Source of the DNA: JBFHRE01 sp041591895
GTDB lineage: Bacteria > Actinomycetota > Acidimicrobiia > Spongiisociales > ZC4RG35
Length of the DNA: 33,923 bases
Direction: 5' to 3'
Assembly (NCBI GenBank): GCA_041591895.1
Contig: JBFHRE010000011.1
Span: 1 to 33,923 of the forward strand
Below, one piece after another: positions 15,539 through 22,216 of this stretch. The translations under genes were made by a program, and so were the position numbers. The notes beneath the pieces were generated by a model. That model worked only from the letters and a program-made list of their open reading frames with translations, had not been told where the DNA came from and ran no database searches. How positions within the stretch are numbered: the first letter of the stretch is position 1; each line of letters starts with the position of its first letter.

Positions 15539-15727
15539 TCAGCCGGCCCGACGATCCGGCGGAAGCAGACGCAATCGGGGGACGAGACCCACCTCTGCCA
15601 GATTGTCGAGCGCCTTCGACTCCGCCTCGTCCAGGTCGAGCGGAAACTCCGAGAACAGCACCGACACCACGCAATCGTCGCACGCATCGGAGTCTCTCAC
15701 CTGGCAGGATTCGCAGTCGATCAACAT
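15539..15727 (-). CDS. 62-aa four-cysteine protein (CxxC-x7-CxxC)
   Basis: Small protein starting MLIDCESCQVRDSDACDDCV. Cysteines C5, C8, C16 and C19 form two CxxC pairs suited to zinc or a small iron-sulfur site. The rest (VVSVLFSEFPLDLDEAESKALDNLAEVGLVPRLRLLP) looks like a short helical domain. I believe similar proteins are widespread in actinobacteria but know of no assigned function. It lies between the NYN protein and queG on the same strand. TACGTT stands 8 nt before the ATG, so it may also have its own near-leaderless start. The stop precedes queG by 72 nt. Confidence 0.75.
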   Translation of the reverse strand: MLIDCESCQVRDSDACDDCVVSVLFSEFPLDLDEAESKALDNLAEVGLVPRLRLLPPDRRAG

Positions 15728-15735
15728 GGGTCGAG

Positions 15736-15741
15736 AACGTA
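15736..15741 (-). promoter_or_regulatory. candidate -10 box of the four-cysteine protein gene
   Basis: TACGTT on the minus strand with an 8-nt spacer to the ATG at 15727 fits the spacing seen at other genes in the window. It lies in the 49-bp gap after the NYN gene. Confidence 0.35.
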
Positions 15742-15776
15742 CTGGAAGCCACCGACAGATTCTCGACCCGCACCGT

Positions 15777-16961
15777 TCACACCCGCCAGCCGACGAGCGC
15801 CGTGGACCAGAGCCCGGTTGCTCCGGCTTCTTCGGCGCGTTCGCGGAGCTCCCTGTCGGTAGTCACGACCACCGCCCTCCGACCGAGAGACCGAGCGGCG
15901 TCGGCGATCTCCTCGTCGGCCGACGGCCGGAAGCGGACCTCGACTCCCGATTCGTACCGGTCGTCTTCGCCCGCGGCGCTGTCCCAGACCACGGTCACGC
16001 TGAGCCGGCCGGAAGCAGTCTCGCGGAGCCTGCGAGCGATCTCCTCCACCCTCCTCCGAGAGTCCGGAAGGGACCCGTTGCCATCGATGGTCTTGGCGAG
16101 GTTGTACCCGTCGATATACAGATGCGCCCGTCCACGCCAGGACAGAAGTGCGTGTACGGCGGCGGCCTGATCCGGGCTCACGCCCTGGGGCAGGCTGAAC
16201 TCGTCGGGCTCGTCTCGCCCCGGAACCGGCTCCAGGTGCATCGTCCGAGTGAGGGAGGTTGCGATCGTGTCGAGCATCTGAGCAACTTCGACCGGCGTGC
16301 CGCGCCCACGCGCCACGCCCTCGCGATCCGGGGCCGACGACGGGGCTGCCTTGGTCCGGAGCCGGGCCTCGAGATCCGCATTTCGACCTTCCACCCGGTG
16401 CAGCTCTGATGCGAGATCGGAAACTCGTGCTGTGAGCTCTCGCACCTCTTCTTGGAGCATCCGCTGCGCAGTCCTCGAGGCATTCAGCCGCTCGCGGACC
16501 CTGTCACGTTCCTCCTTGCGGGCCGTTTCCAGGGCTTGTTGCTCGGTCCTCGATCCTTCGGCCGCCTTTCGACCTCGCTCCCGTGATCGCCGGAGGCGTT
16601 CCTCCGTCGCCTCGAGTCGGGCCACCGCCTGGTCACGTTCGGATTCGACTCGCGCCAACTCGATCTCGTGCGAGGCACGGGCCACAGCCAGATCCCATCC
16701 GGGTTGATGCTCCAGGAACGCCCGCGGGACACCCTCGCCGCCATCCAGCTCCTCGAGCGCTTTGGACCGCAGCCACTCGTCACCCTCGAGGGCGTTCCAG
16801 AGCGTGATGGCGAGCGGCCTGGGCAGCGTTCGAGCCGACGACGCCGCAACCTTCTTCAGCGCGGCAGGGACGTCCTGATCATCGAGCCGCTGCAGCGCCT
16901 TCCGGGCGGCGTCGAGCGCAGGTCGAAGCACCGTGAACTCGTTTTCTGTGGCCCCGGGCAC
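15777..16961 (-). CDS. coiled-coil protein with C-terminal NYN (PIN-like) nuclease domain
   Basis: 394-aa protein in three parts. A helical N-terminus (about 8-95) is followed by a highly charged coiled coil (about 96-205, Arg/Glu-rich heptads such as ERLRRSRERGRKAAE). A Pro/Ser linker leads to an NYN domain of the YacP/Rae1 type (about 278-394). The domain carries the acidic set of PIN-like RNases: D284 and N287 in LYIDGYNLAK, D327 in VVWDSA, D349 in PSADEEI and D369 in TTDREL. A role in RNA cleavage or binding is likely; the coiled coil may mediate oligomerisation or ribosome/RNP contact (inference). The start is GTG at 16961 with GAGG just upstream. Confidence 0.85.
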   Translation of the reverse strand: MPGATENEFTVLRPALDAARKALQRLDDQDVPAALKKVAASSARTLPRPLAITLWNALEGDEWLRSKALEELDGGEGVPRAFLEHQPGWDLAVARASHEIELARVESERDQAVARLEATEERLRRSRERGRKAAEGSRTEQQALETARKEERDRVRERLNASRTAQRMLQEEVRELTARVSDLASELHRVEGRNADLEARLRTKAAPSSAPDREGVARGRGTPVEVAQMLDTIATSLTRTMHLEPVPGRDEPDEFSLPQGVSPDQAAAVHALLSWRGRAHLYIDGYNLAKTIDGNGSLPDSRRRVEEIARRLRETASGRLSVTVVWDSAAGEDDRYESGVEVRFRPSADEEIADAARSLGRRAVVVTTDRELRERAEEAGATGLWSTALVGWRV

Positions 16962-17022
16962 GGCCCTCAGTCTGGCATGGAGCGTCAGCTGTGCTCCCCC
17001 CGACCTGCCCGAAAATCAGCCT

Positions 17023-17051
17023 TTTCAAACCTGACTCGTTCGGGCTATAGT
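17023..17051 (+). promoter_or_regulatory. promoter of the ilvB leader
   Basis: TATAGT (17046-17051) is a good -10. Seventeen bases upstream TTTCAA (17023-17028) is a weak -35. The predicted start around 17058 leaves only a few bases before the leader ATG at 17062, so the leader peptide would be read from a nearly leaderless message. Confidence 0.55.
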
Positions 17052-17061
17052 CAGACGCCGA

Positions 17062-17088
17062 ATGTCGACCATTCTCGTACTTCGGTAG
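17062..17088 (+). CDS. ilvB leader peptide MSTILVLR
   Basis: An 8-codon reading frame, ATG at 17062 to TAG at 17086. The codons ATT-CTC-GTA-CTT at positions 4-7 encode Ile-Leu-Val-Leu, all three end products of the pathway. It sits between the promoter and an intrinsic terminator in front of ilvB, the classic layout of translational attenuation. Candidate leader peptides with terminators upstream of ilvB have been described for Corynebacterium, Mycobacterium and Streptomyces, so this is a new instance of a known type. Starvation for any branched-chain amino acid should stall the ribosome here. Confidence 0.85.
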   Translation: MSTILVLR

Positions 17089-17118
17089 CGCACACACCCC
17101 CAAGAACGGGGTGTGCGC
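17088..17118 (+). promoter_or_regulatory. attenuator pause/protector hairpin
   Basis: GCGCACAC plus CCCC (17088-17101, two-base bulge) pairs with GGGGTGTGCGC (17108-17118), loop AAGAAC. Its 5' arm begins at the last base of the leader stop codon, so a ribosome stalled at the Val or Leu codons would mask it. The freed 3' arm GGGGT (17108-17112) can then pair with ACCCT (17126-17130), the 5' arm of the terminator, as an antiterminator. Confidence 0.6.
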
Positions 17119-17126
17119 AGCTGTGA

Positions 17127-17149
17127 CCCTCCCCACCGGGAGGGTTTTT
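17127..17149 (+). terminator. intrinsic terminator of the ilvB attenuator
   Basis: Perfect 7-bp stem CCCTCCC / GGGAGGG (17127-17133 and 17138-17144) with loop CACC and immediately followed by TTTTT (17145-17149). It lies 78 bases before the ilvB start, between the leader peptide and the gene. Confidence 0.9.
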
Positions 17150-17198
17150 CATATCCCCAGGTCATGTCCCCAGGTCATATCCCCAGGTCATATCCCAG
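17150..17198 (+). repeat. 13-bp tandem repeat between attenuator and ilvB
   Basis: Three full copies of CATATCCCCAGGT (17150-17162, 17163-17175 with one A-to-G change, 17176-17188) and a partial fourth (17189-17198). They begin directly after the terminator U-tract and fill most of the untranslated stretch before ilvB. No pairing or protein-binding role is evident. Confidence 0.9.
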
Positions 17199-17226
17199 CC
17201 GGAACCAACAACCCCCGAGGCCACCC

Positions 17227-18951
17227 ATGAGCAAGATCACAGGAGCGCAGGCTCTCATCAAAGCCCTCGAACACGAGGAGGTAGACATCGCGTTTGGCGT
17301 GCCGGGGGGAGCCATCCTTCCCGCCTACGACCCGCTGCTCGACTCCTCGGTGCGCCACGTCCTCGCCCGTCACGAGCAAGGCGCCGGCCACATGGCGGAG
17401 GGATATGCATGGGCCACCGGCCGGGTTGGCGTGTGTATCGCCACGTCCGGCCCCGGCGCCACCAATCTGGTCACTCCGCTTGCCGACGCTCTGATGGACT
17501 CGGTCCCGATGGTGGCCATCACGGGCCAGGTTCCAACCTCTGCGGTCGGCAACGACGCCTTCCAGGAGGCATACACGGTCGGCATCACGATGCCGGCGAC
17601 CAAGCACAACTACTTCGTCACGGACGCCGGAGAGATCCCCGACGTGGTGCACGAGGCGTTCCACATCGCCTCGACCGGCCGGCCCGGTCCGGTGCTGATC
17701 GACATCCCGAAGGACATCCTCAACGCCTCGATGGATTGGAGAAATCCTGTCGATCTCAATCTCCCCGGGTACAAGCCGACGACCGAAGGGCATCCACGGC
17801 GAGTCCGTGAGGCGATCGAGTTGATCGCCGCCGCGGAGCGTCCCGTGTTGTACGTGGGAGGCGGCGCGATCAAGGCCAATGCCGCCGACGAAGTGCGGCG
17901 ATTCGCCGAGATCAGCGGCACGCCGGTGACCACCACCCTCATGGCCCGCGGAGCATTTCCCGACAGCCACCCCCTGGCGATGGGAATGCCGGGGATGCAC
18001 GGCACCTACACGGCTATCACGGCCATCCAGAAATGCGACGTGCTGGTGTCGGTCGGCGCCCGGTTCGACGACCGGGTGACCGGAAACCCGAAGTTCTTCG
18101 CGCCCAACGCCAAGGTCATCCACATCGACGTGGACCCCGCAGAGATCGGAAAGGTGCGGGTTCCCGAGATCCCGATCGTGGGCGACGCCAAGCGGGTATT
18201 GGAGCAGATGATCGAGGCGTGGGGCGAACGCGAGACGCCGGATCGCAAGGCATGGCTCGACACTGTCCGCACCTGGCAACGAAACCACCCGCTCCGCTAC
18301 GAGCAGTCGCCCGACGGACCGATCAAACCGCAGTTCGTCGTCGAGGAGCTCTACCGGATCACCGGAGGCGACGCCATCGTCGTGTCGGGGGTCGGCCAGC
18401 ACCAGATGTGGGCAAGCCAGTTCTGGAAGTTCGAGGACCCCCGGCGTTGGATCAACTCCGGCGGTCTCGGAACCATGGGATTTGCTGTCCCGGCGGCGAT
18501 CGGAGCCAAAGCGGGGATGCCCGACGACCTGGTGTATGCCATCGACGGAGACGGATGCTTCCAGATGACCTTCCAGGAGCTGATCACCGCAGCCACCGAC
18601 GGTATCCCCGTCAAAGTGGCGGTCATGAACAACGGGGTACATGGAATGGTGACCCAGTGGCAGCGCCTCTTCTATGGCGGCCGATACTCGGCCTCCCAGC
18701 TCGGGAACAAGGTCGACTATGTGAAGCTGGCCGAGGCGATGAGCTGCGTCGGCCTCCGAGCGGAGACCCCCGACGAAGTGGCACCTGCGATCGAAAAGTC
18801 CCTGTCGGTGGACGACCGACCGGTCGTCGTCGAGTTCGTGGTGGATCCAGAGGAAATGGTCTTCCCGATGGTTCCGGCAGGCGGCTCGAACGACGATGTC
18901 ATCCTTGGACCGTCGGACCGGACCGTCGTCGCTGCGAGTGACCTCCCATGA
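17227..18951 (+). CDS. ilvB: acetolactate synthase, large (catalytic) subunit
   Basis: Thiamine-diphosphate enzyme that condenses pyruvate with pyruvate or 2-ketobutyrate, the first common step of valine, leucine and isoleucine synthesis. The 574-aa product starts MSKITGAQALIKALEHEEVD. The catalytic glutamate is E50 in RHEQGAGHMAEGYA; the FAD-associated middle domain follows. The ThDP/Mg site runs from GDG at 441-443 to NN at 468-469. The start is the ATG at 17227 with GAGG 6 nt upstream; the frame is open further 5' but that part is the attenuator and tandem repeat. Expression is controlled by the leader peptide and terminator upstream. It overlaps ilvN by ATGA. Confidence 0.97.
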   Translation: MSKITGAQALIKALEHEEVDIAFGVPGGAILPAYDPLLDSSVRHVLARHEQGAGHMAEGYAWATGRVGVCIATSGPGATNLVTPLADALMDSVPMVAITGQVPTSAVGNDAFQEAYTVGITMPATKHNYFVTDAGEIPDVVHEAFHIASTGRPGPVLIDIPKDILNASMDWRNPVDLNLPGYKPTTEGHPRRVREAIELIAAAERPVLYVGGGAIKANAADEVRRFAEISGTPVTTTLMARGAFPDSHPLAMGMPGMHGTYTAITAIQKCDVLVSVGARFDDRVTGNPKFFAPNAKVIHIDVDPAEIGKVRVPEIPIVGDAKRVLEQMIEAWGERETPDRKAWLDTVRTWQRNHPLRYEQSPDGPIKPQFVVEELYRITGGDAIVVSGVGQHQMWASQFWKFEDPRRWINSGGLGTMGFAVPAAIGAKAGMPDDLVYAIDGDGCFQMTFQELITAATDGIPVKVAVMNNGVHGMVTQWQRLFYGGRYSASQLGNKVDYVKLAEAMSCVGLRAETPDEVAPAIEKSLSVDDRPVVVEFVVDPEEMVFPMVPAGGSNDDVILGPSDRTVVAASDLP

Positions 18952-19451
18952 ACCACACCCTCTCGGTTCTCGTGGAAGACAAGCCGGGCGTCCTCGCCCG
19001 GGTGTCCTCGTTGCTCGCCCGCCGCGGGTTCAACATCCATTCGCTTGCCGTGGGTCCGTCCCACGAGGAGGGGATGTCGAAGATGACCATCGTCGTGGAC
19101 GCCCCAGAGCTGGAACAGGTCAAGAAGCAGCTGCACAAGCTGGTGAACGTGGTGAAGATCACCGAGCTGGAGCCGGCCCTCTCCCTCGAGCGCGAGATCA
19201 TGCTGGTGCGGGTTTCGGCGGCGCCGGGCCGGAGATCGGAGATCCTGGAGATCGCTTCGATCTTCAAGGCGATCTCCGTGGATGTCGGTCAGAACTCGAT
19301 CTGCTTCCAGGTCACCGGAGATCCTGCCAAGATCAACGACTTCCTCGACCTGATCCGTCCTTATGGCGTCATCGACCTGGTGAAGTCCGGCCGGGTGGCG
19401 ATGGCGAGGGATTCGAAGGGCAAACAATCGCGTCTTCGCGCGGTCAACTGA
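18948..19451 (+). CDS. ilvN: acetolactate synthase, small (regulatory) subunit
   Basis: 167-aa regulatory subunit that activates IlvB and confers valine feedback inhibition. The N-terminal ACT domain is visible as HTLSVLVEDKPGVLARVSSL followed by RRGFNIHSLAVG (about 3-36). The C-terminal half carries REIMLVRVSAAPGRRSEI (about 84-101) and ends in GRVAMARDSKG. The name ilvH would fit equally. The ATG at 18948 overlaps the ilvB stop by four bases, so subunit synthesis is coupled. Confidence 0.96.
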   Translation: MNHTLSVLVEDKPGVLARVSSLLARRGFNIHSLAVGPSHEEGMSKMTIVVDAPELEQVKKQLHKLVNVVKITELEPALSLEREIMLVRVSAAPGRRSEILEIASIFKAISVDVGQNSICFQVTGDPAKINDFLDLIRPYGVIDLVKSGRVAMARDSKGKQSRLRAVN

Positions 19452-19463
19452 GGTAAGGGAAGA

Positions 19464-20468
19464 ATGGCGACGATCTACTACGAGAACGACTGCGACCCAG
19501 CGGTCATCCAAGGCCGCAAGGTGGCCATCATCGGTTACGGGAGCCAGGGCCACGCCCATGCCCGCAACCTGCGCGAGTCCGGAATCGACGTCACCGTCGG
19601 TCTGCGCCCCGGGTCGTCGAGCCGGGCGCAAGCCGAGGCCGACGGGCTGAACGTCGCATCCGTACCAGATGCCGCCGCCGCGGCCGACGTTGTCATGCTC
19701 CTGCTGCCCGACCAGCACATGGCCGGCATCTACGAGTCAGACATCGCTCCACACCTGGAGAGCGGCGACGCGTTGATGTTCGCCCACGGCTTCAACATCC
19801 ATTTCGAGGCGATCACGCCGCCCGACGACGTAGATGTGCTGATGGTGGCCCCCAAGGGCCCCGGCCACCTCGTCCGCCGCACCTACACCGAGGGCTCCGG
19901 GGTGCCATGCCTGATCGCAGTGCACCAGGACGCCACCGGGAGTGCCCACGCACTTGGTCTCTCTTACGCCTGGGGAATCGGTGGGGCGAGGGCCGGGGTG
20001 CTGGAAACCACCTTCAAGGAAGAGACCGAGACCGACCTGTTCGGCGAGCAGGTCGTGCTGTGCGGCGGGGTGTCGGAGTTGATCAAGGCCTCCTTCGAGA
20101 CGATGGTCGAAGCCGGTTACCAGCCTGAGTCTGCCTACTTCGAGACCCTCCACGAGCTGAAGCTCATCGTCGATCTCCTGTACGAGGGCGGGCTGTCCTG
20201 GATGCGGTACTCGATCTCCGACACCGCCGAGTACGGCGACTACACCCGTGGACCGCGCATCGCCGCCGGGGTGAAGGACGAGATGAAGAAGATCCTGGGA
20301 GAAATCCAGTCTGGGGCTTTCGCACACGAGTGGCTGGCCGAGGCCCGAGAAGGTGCTCCGTTCCTGCTCGAGCAGCGCTCCAAGAACCGATCGCATCAGA
20401 TCGAGCAGGTGGGCGAGCAACTGCGACAGATGATGCCGTTCATCACCCCGAAGGCACCACCGGCATGA
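19464..20468 (+). CDS. ilvC: ketol-acid reductoisomerase, class I
   Basis: Isomerises and reduces acetolactate or acetohydroxybutyrate with NADPH and Mg2+. The 334-aa length is that of class I. The Rossmann motif is GYGSQGHAHARNL (24-36), and the cofactor loop LRPGSSS (47-53) has the serines expected for NADPH. H108 lies in FAHGFNIHF, and the metal/catalytic acids are D191 and E195 (DLFGEQ), E227 and E231 (YFETLHEL), with S252. AAGGGAAG precedes the ATG. The stop codon overlaps the ATG of the leuA leader peptide. Confidence 0.97.
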   Translation: MATIYYENDCDPAVIQGRKVAIIGYGSQGHAHARNLRESGIDVTVGLRPGSSSRAQAEADGLNVASVPDAAAAADVVMLLLPDQHMAGIYESDIAPHLESGDALMFAHGFNIHFEAITPPDDVDVLMVAPKGPGHLVRRTYTEGSGVPCLIAVHQDATGSAHALGLSYAWGIGGARAGVLETTFKEETETDLFGEQVVLCGGVSELIKASFETMVEAGYQPESAYFETLHELKLIVDLLYEGGLSWMRYSISDTAEYGDYTRGPRIAAGVKDEMKKILGEIQSGAFAHEWLAEAREGAPFLLEQRSKNRSHQIEQVGEQLRQMMPFITPKAPPA

Positions 20469-20521
20469 CTACTCCTCGAGCGCTCACGAATCGTCCTGAC
20501 AAGGGGTCACTCGTCCTTTGA
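20465..20521 (+). CDS. leuA leader peptide, 18 aa, ends Leu-Val-Leu-stop
   Basis: ATG at 20465 overlaps the ilvC stop as ATGA; the product is MTTPRALTNRPDKGSLVL. Leucine codons are CTC (20483), CTC (20510) and CTT (20516), with a valine codon between the last two, immediately before TGA at 20519. The hairpin starts two bases later (20523). A ribosome slowed at the last three codons would cover the 5' arm of that hairpin. The gene-sized gap (124 bp) between ilvC and leuA is otherwise unexplained. Such a peptide fits the regulatory LEU element reported upstream of actinobacterial leuA genes; that this is one is inference from layout. Confidence 0.7.
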   Translation: MTTPRALTNRPDKGSLVL

Positions 20522-20522
20522 C

Positions 20523-20592
20523 GGCCGGGTGGGACTCTCCCCAGCCCGGCCTCCCGGTAAGACGACGACACCCCTGACGACTGGAGACACCC
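20523..20592 (+). promoter_or_regulatory. leuA leader RNA: strong stem-loop with loop complementary to the Shine-Dalgarno (pseudoknot)
   Basis: GGCCGGG (20523-20529) pairs with CCCGGCC (20545-20551), and after a single G bulge TGGG (20530-20533) pairs with CCCA (20540-20543): 11 bp in all, loop ACTCTC (20534-20539). Loop bases TCTC (20536-20539) are complementary to GAGA (20584-20587), which covers the leuA ribosome site GGAG. The result would be an H-type pseudoknot hiding the SD. There is no U-tract, so control is probably on translation, not termination. Confidence 0.6.
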
Positions 20593-22101
20593 TTGAGCGA
20601 CCGACTGATCATCTTCGACACGACCCTGCGCGATGGCGAGCAGGCACCCGGCATCGCGCTGACCCCCGACGAGAAGCTGGTGATCGCCCAGCAACTGGCC
20701 AAGCTGAAGGTCGATGTGCTGGAGGCCGGATTTGCGGCTTCTTCGCCGGGCGACTTCGAGGCGGTTTCTCAGATCGCCCAGAAGGTCCGCGGACCGGTCA
20801 TCGCATCCCTGGCGCGGGCACATCCGGACGACATCGACAAAGCCGCGGAGGCTCTCAAAGCTGCGGAGCGGTTCCGGATTCACGTCTTCATGTCGACCTC
20901 CCAGATCCACATGGAGAAGATGCTCCGCCTCACGCCCGATGAAGTGATGCGGGCGTCGGTGGAGGGTGTGAAGCGGGCCCGTCAGTACACCGACGACGTC
21001 GAGTTCTCGCCGCAGGATGCGACTCGCACAGACCACGACTGCCTGAGCGCGGTGTGTCAAGCGGCGGTGAAAGCCGGAGCGACCACGATCAACATCCCGG
21101 ACACGGTGGGATTCGCGACCCCTGCCGACTTCGTCGAGTTGATGCAACGGGCCTTCCGGGAAGTCAAGGGCGACCGTGACGATGTCATCATGTCGGTCCA
21201 CTGCCACAATGACCTCGGTCTGGCGGTGGCCAATTCCCTGTCGTCGATCCACGCCGGCGCCCGCCAGATCGAAGGCGCGATCAACGGCATTGGCGAACGC
21301 GCCGGAAACACGTCCATCGAAGAGGTGATCATGGCGGTGAAGACCCGCCAGGATGCCTTCGGAGTCGAGGTCGGCGCCGATACGACCCAGATCTTCGAGA
21401 CCTCGCGGCTCGTATCCCGTCTCACGGGGTACCCGGTCCAGTTCAACAAGGCAGTCGTCGGTAGGAATGCGTTCGCCCATGAATCCGGAATCCACCAGCA
21501 CGGTGTGCTCCGAGACCGCGAGACCTATGAGATCATGGATGCAGCCTCGGTGGGTCAAGAGGCCGCCCAGATCATTCTCGGAAAGCATTCCGGCCGCGCC
21601 GGGTTCGCCGACGCGCTCGCCAAACTCGACATCGTGCTCGAGGAGGACGAGTTCGCCCGCGCATTCGCCAAGTTCAAGCAACTCGCCGACCGGAAGGTCC
21701 ACATCGGCGAAGAGGAGCTGAGGGCAATCATCGAAGAGGAATCCGTGTACGTGGGCGGCGACGTCCGACTGCTCGGCCTCCATGTGGAGGGCGGAAACGA
21801 CGTCACGCCACGCGCGACGGTGACCCTCGAGGTGGATGGCAAGCCCACTGCCCACTCCGGAGAAGGCGACGGCATGGTGCACGCCGCGTTCGCGGCCATC
21901 CGCCAGGGATTCGGAGGCGTCGACGCCCGCCTGGTCGACTACCGGGTGGTCCCGGTGACGTCCGGAGCCGATGCGATGGCGGAGATAAACGTCGTGATCC
22001 GGGTCGGCGACGACACCTACGCCGGGCGCTCGATCAACACCGACGTGGTCGAAGGCTCGGCAGAAGCGTTTGTCGAAGCATTGAACAAGGCGCTTGGTTG
22101 A
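20593..22101 (+). CDS. leuA: 2-isopropylmalate synthase
   Basis: Condenses acetyl-CoA with 2-ketoisovalerate, the committed step to leucine. The 502-aa product is of the LeuA type 1 kind. The catalytic block is FDTTLRDGEQAPG (8-20), the metal-binding block is HCHNDLGLA with H203 and H205, with N239 in RAGNTS. The flexible joint GIHQHGVLRD and the C-terminal LeuA dimer/feedback domain (about 385-502) follow. The start is TTG at 20593, supported by GGAG six bases upstream and by homologues starting at this point; no nearby ATG fits. Translation is probably governed by the upstream leader peptide and pseudoknot. Confidence 0.95.
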   Translation: MSDRLIIFDTTLRDGEQAPGIALTPDEKLVIAQQLAKLKVDVLEAGFAASSPGDFEAVSQIAQKVRGPVIASLARAHPDDIDKAAEALKAAERFRIHVFMSTSQIHMEKMLRLTPDEVMRASVEGVKRARQYTDDVEFSPQDATRTDHDCLSAVCQAAVKAGATTINIPDTVGFATPADFVELMQRAFREVKGDRDDVIMSVHCHNDLGLAVANSLSSIHAGARQIEGAINGIGERAGNTSIEEVIMAVKTRQDAFGVEVGADTTQIFETSRLVSRLTGYPVQFNKAVVGRNAFAHESGIHQHGVLRDRETYEIMDAASVGQEAAQIILGKHSGRAGFADALAKLDIVLEEDEFARAFAKFKQLADRKVHIGEEELRAIIEEESVYVGGDVRLLGLHVEGGNDVTPRATVTLEVDGKPTAHSGEGDGMVHAAFAAIRQGFGGVDARLVDYRVVPVTSGADAMAEINVVIRVGDDTYAGRSINTDVVEGSAEAFVEALNKALG

Positions 22102-22123
22102 CCGGGGCGGTTGCCTCGGTCAA
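22098..22123 (+). terminator. hairpin at the leuA stop codon, no U-tract
   Basis: An 11-bp stem, TTGACCGGGGC (22098-22108) with GCCTCGGTCAA (22113-22123), one G-U pair, loop GGTT. It includes the leuA TGA and is not followed by T residues. Likely a U-less terminator or an RNA 3'-end stabiliser, separating leuA from leuB. Confidence 0.5.
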
Positions 22124-22180
22124 CCGGCTACCAGCCACCAGCGACTCGGGACTCGCGACTCGGGACTCGGGACTCGCGAC
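22124..22180. repeat. dispersed 15-mer plus GACTCG[GC] heptamer array
   Basis: CCGGCTACCAGCCAC (22124-22138) matches, inverted, the copy at 1635-1649. It is followed by five tandem heptamers GACTCGG or GACTCGC (22143-22177) and a final GAC. The only gap inside the leu region thus carries the same repeat family as the fabD upstream gap. Confidence 0.85.
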
Positions 22181-22204
22181 CGCTCGACCTCCGGCCGAGC
22201 TGCC

Positions 22205-22210
22205 TAATCT
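22205..22210 (+). promoter_or_regulatory. -10 box for leaderless leuB transcript
   Basis: TAATCT, six bases, ATG. A -35-like CTCGAC (22183-22188) lies 16 bases upstream. Predicted +1 is the A of the ATG. leuB therefore need not depend on read-through from leuA. Confidence 0.55.
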
Positions 22211-22216
22211 CGCTTG

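Noticed and set aside
17088..17118. The first ilvB leader hairpin as an independent terminator
   Set aside because: It is not followed by T residues; the true terminator stem with TTTTT lies just downstream.
17113..17226. In-frame 5' extension of ilvB to an upstream start
   Set aside because: The added residues would be encoded by the terminator and the 13-bp repeats, family similarity begins at MSKITG, and GAGG precedes the ATG at 17227.
17188..18642. 484-codon open frame antisense to ilvB
   Set aside because: Same artefact; it lies over an unmistakable acetolactate synthase with all ThDP motifs and has no start signal.
20443..21882. 479-codon open frame antisense to leuA and its leader
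   Set aside because: No domain signature, covers a complete leuA gene, and the high open-frame length follows from codon bias.
22143..22180. Short tandem array as a CRISPR
   Set aside because: The units are 7 bp with no spacers, and no cas genes are present.
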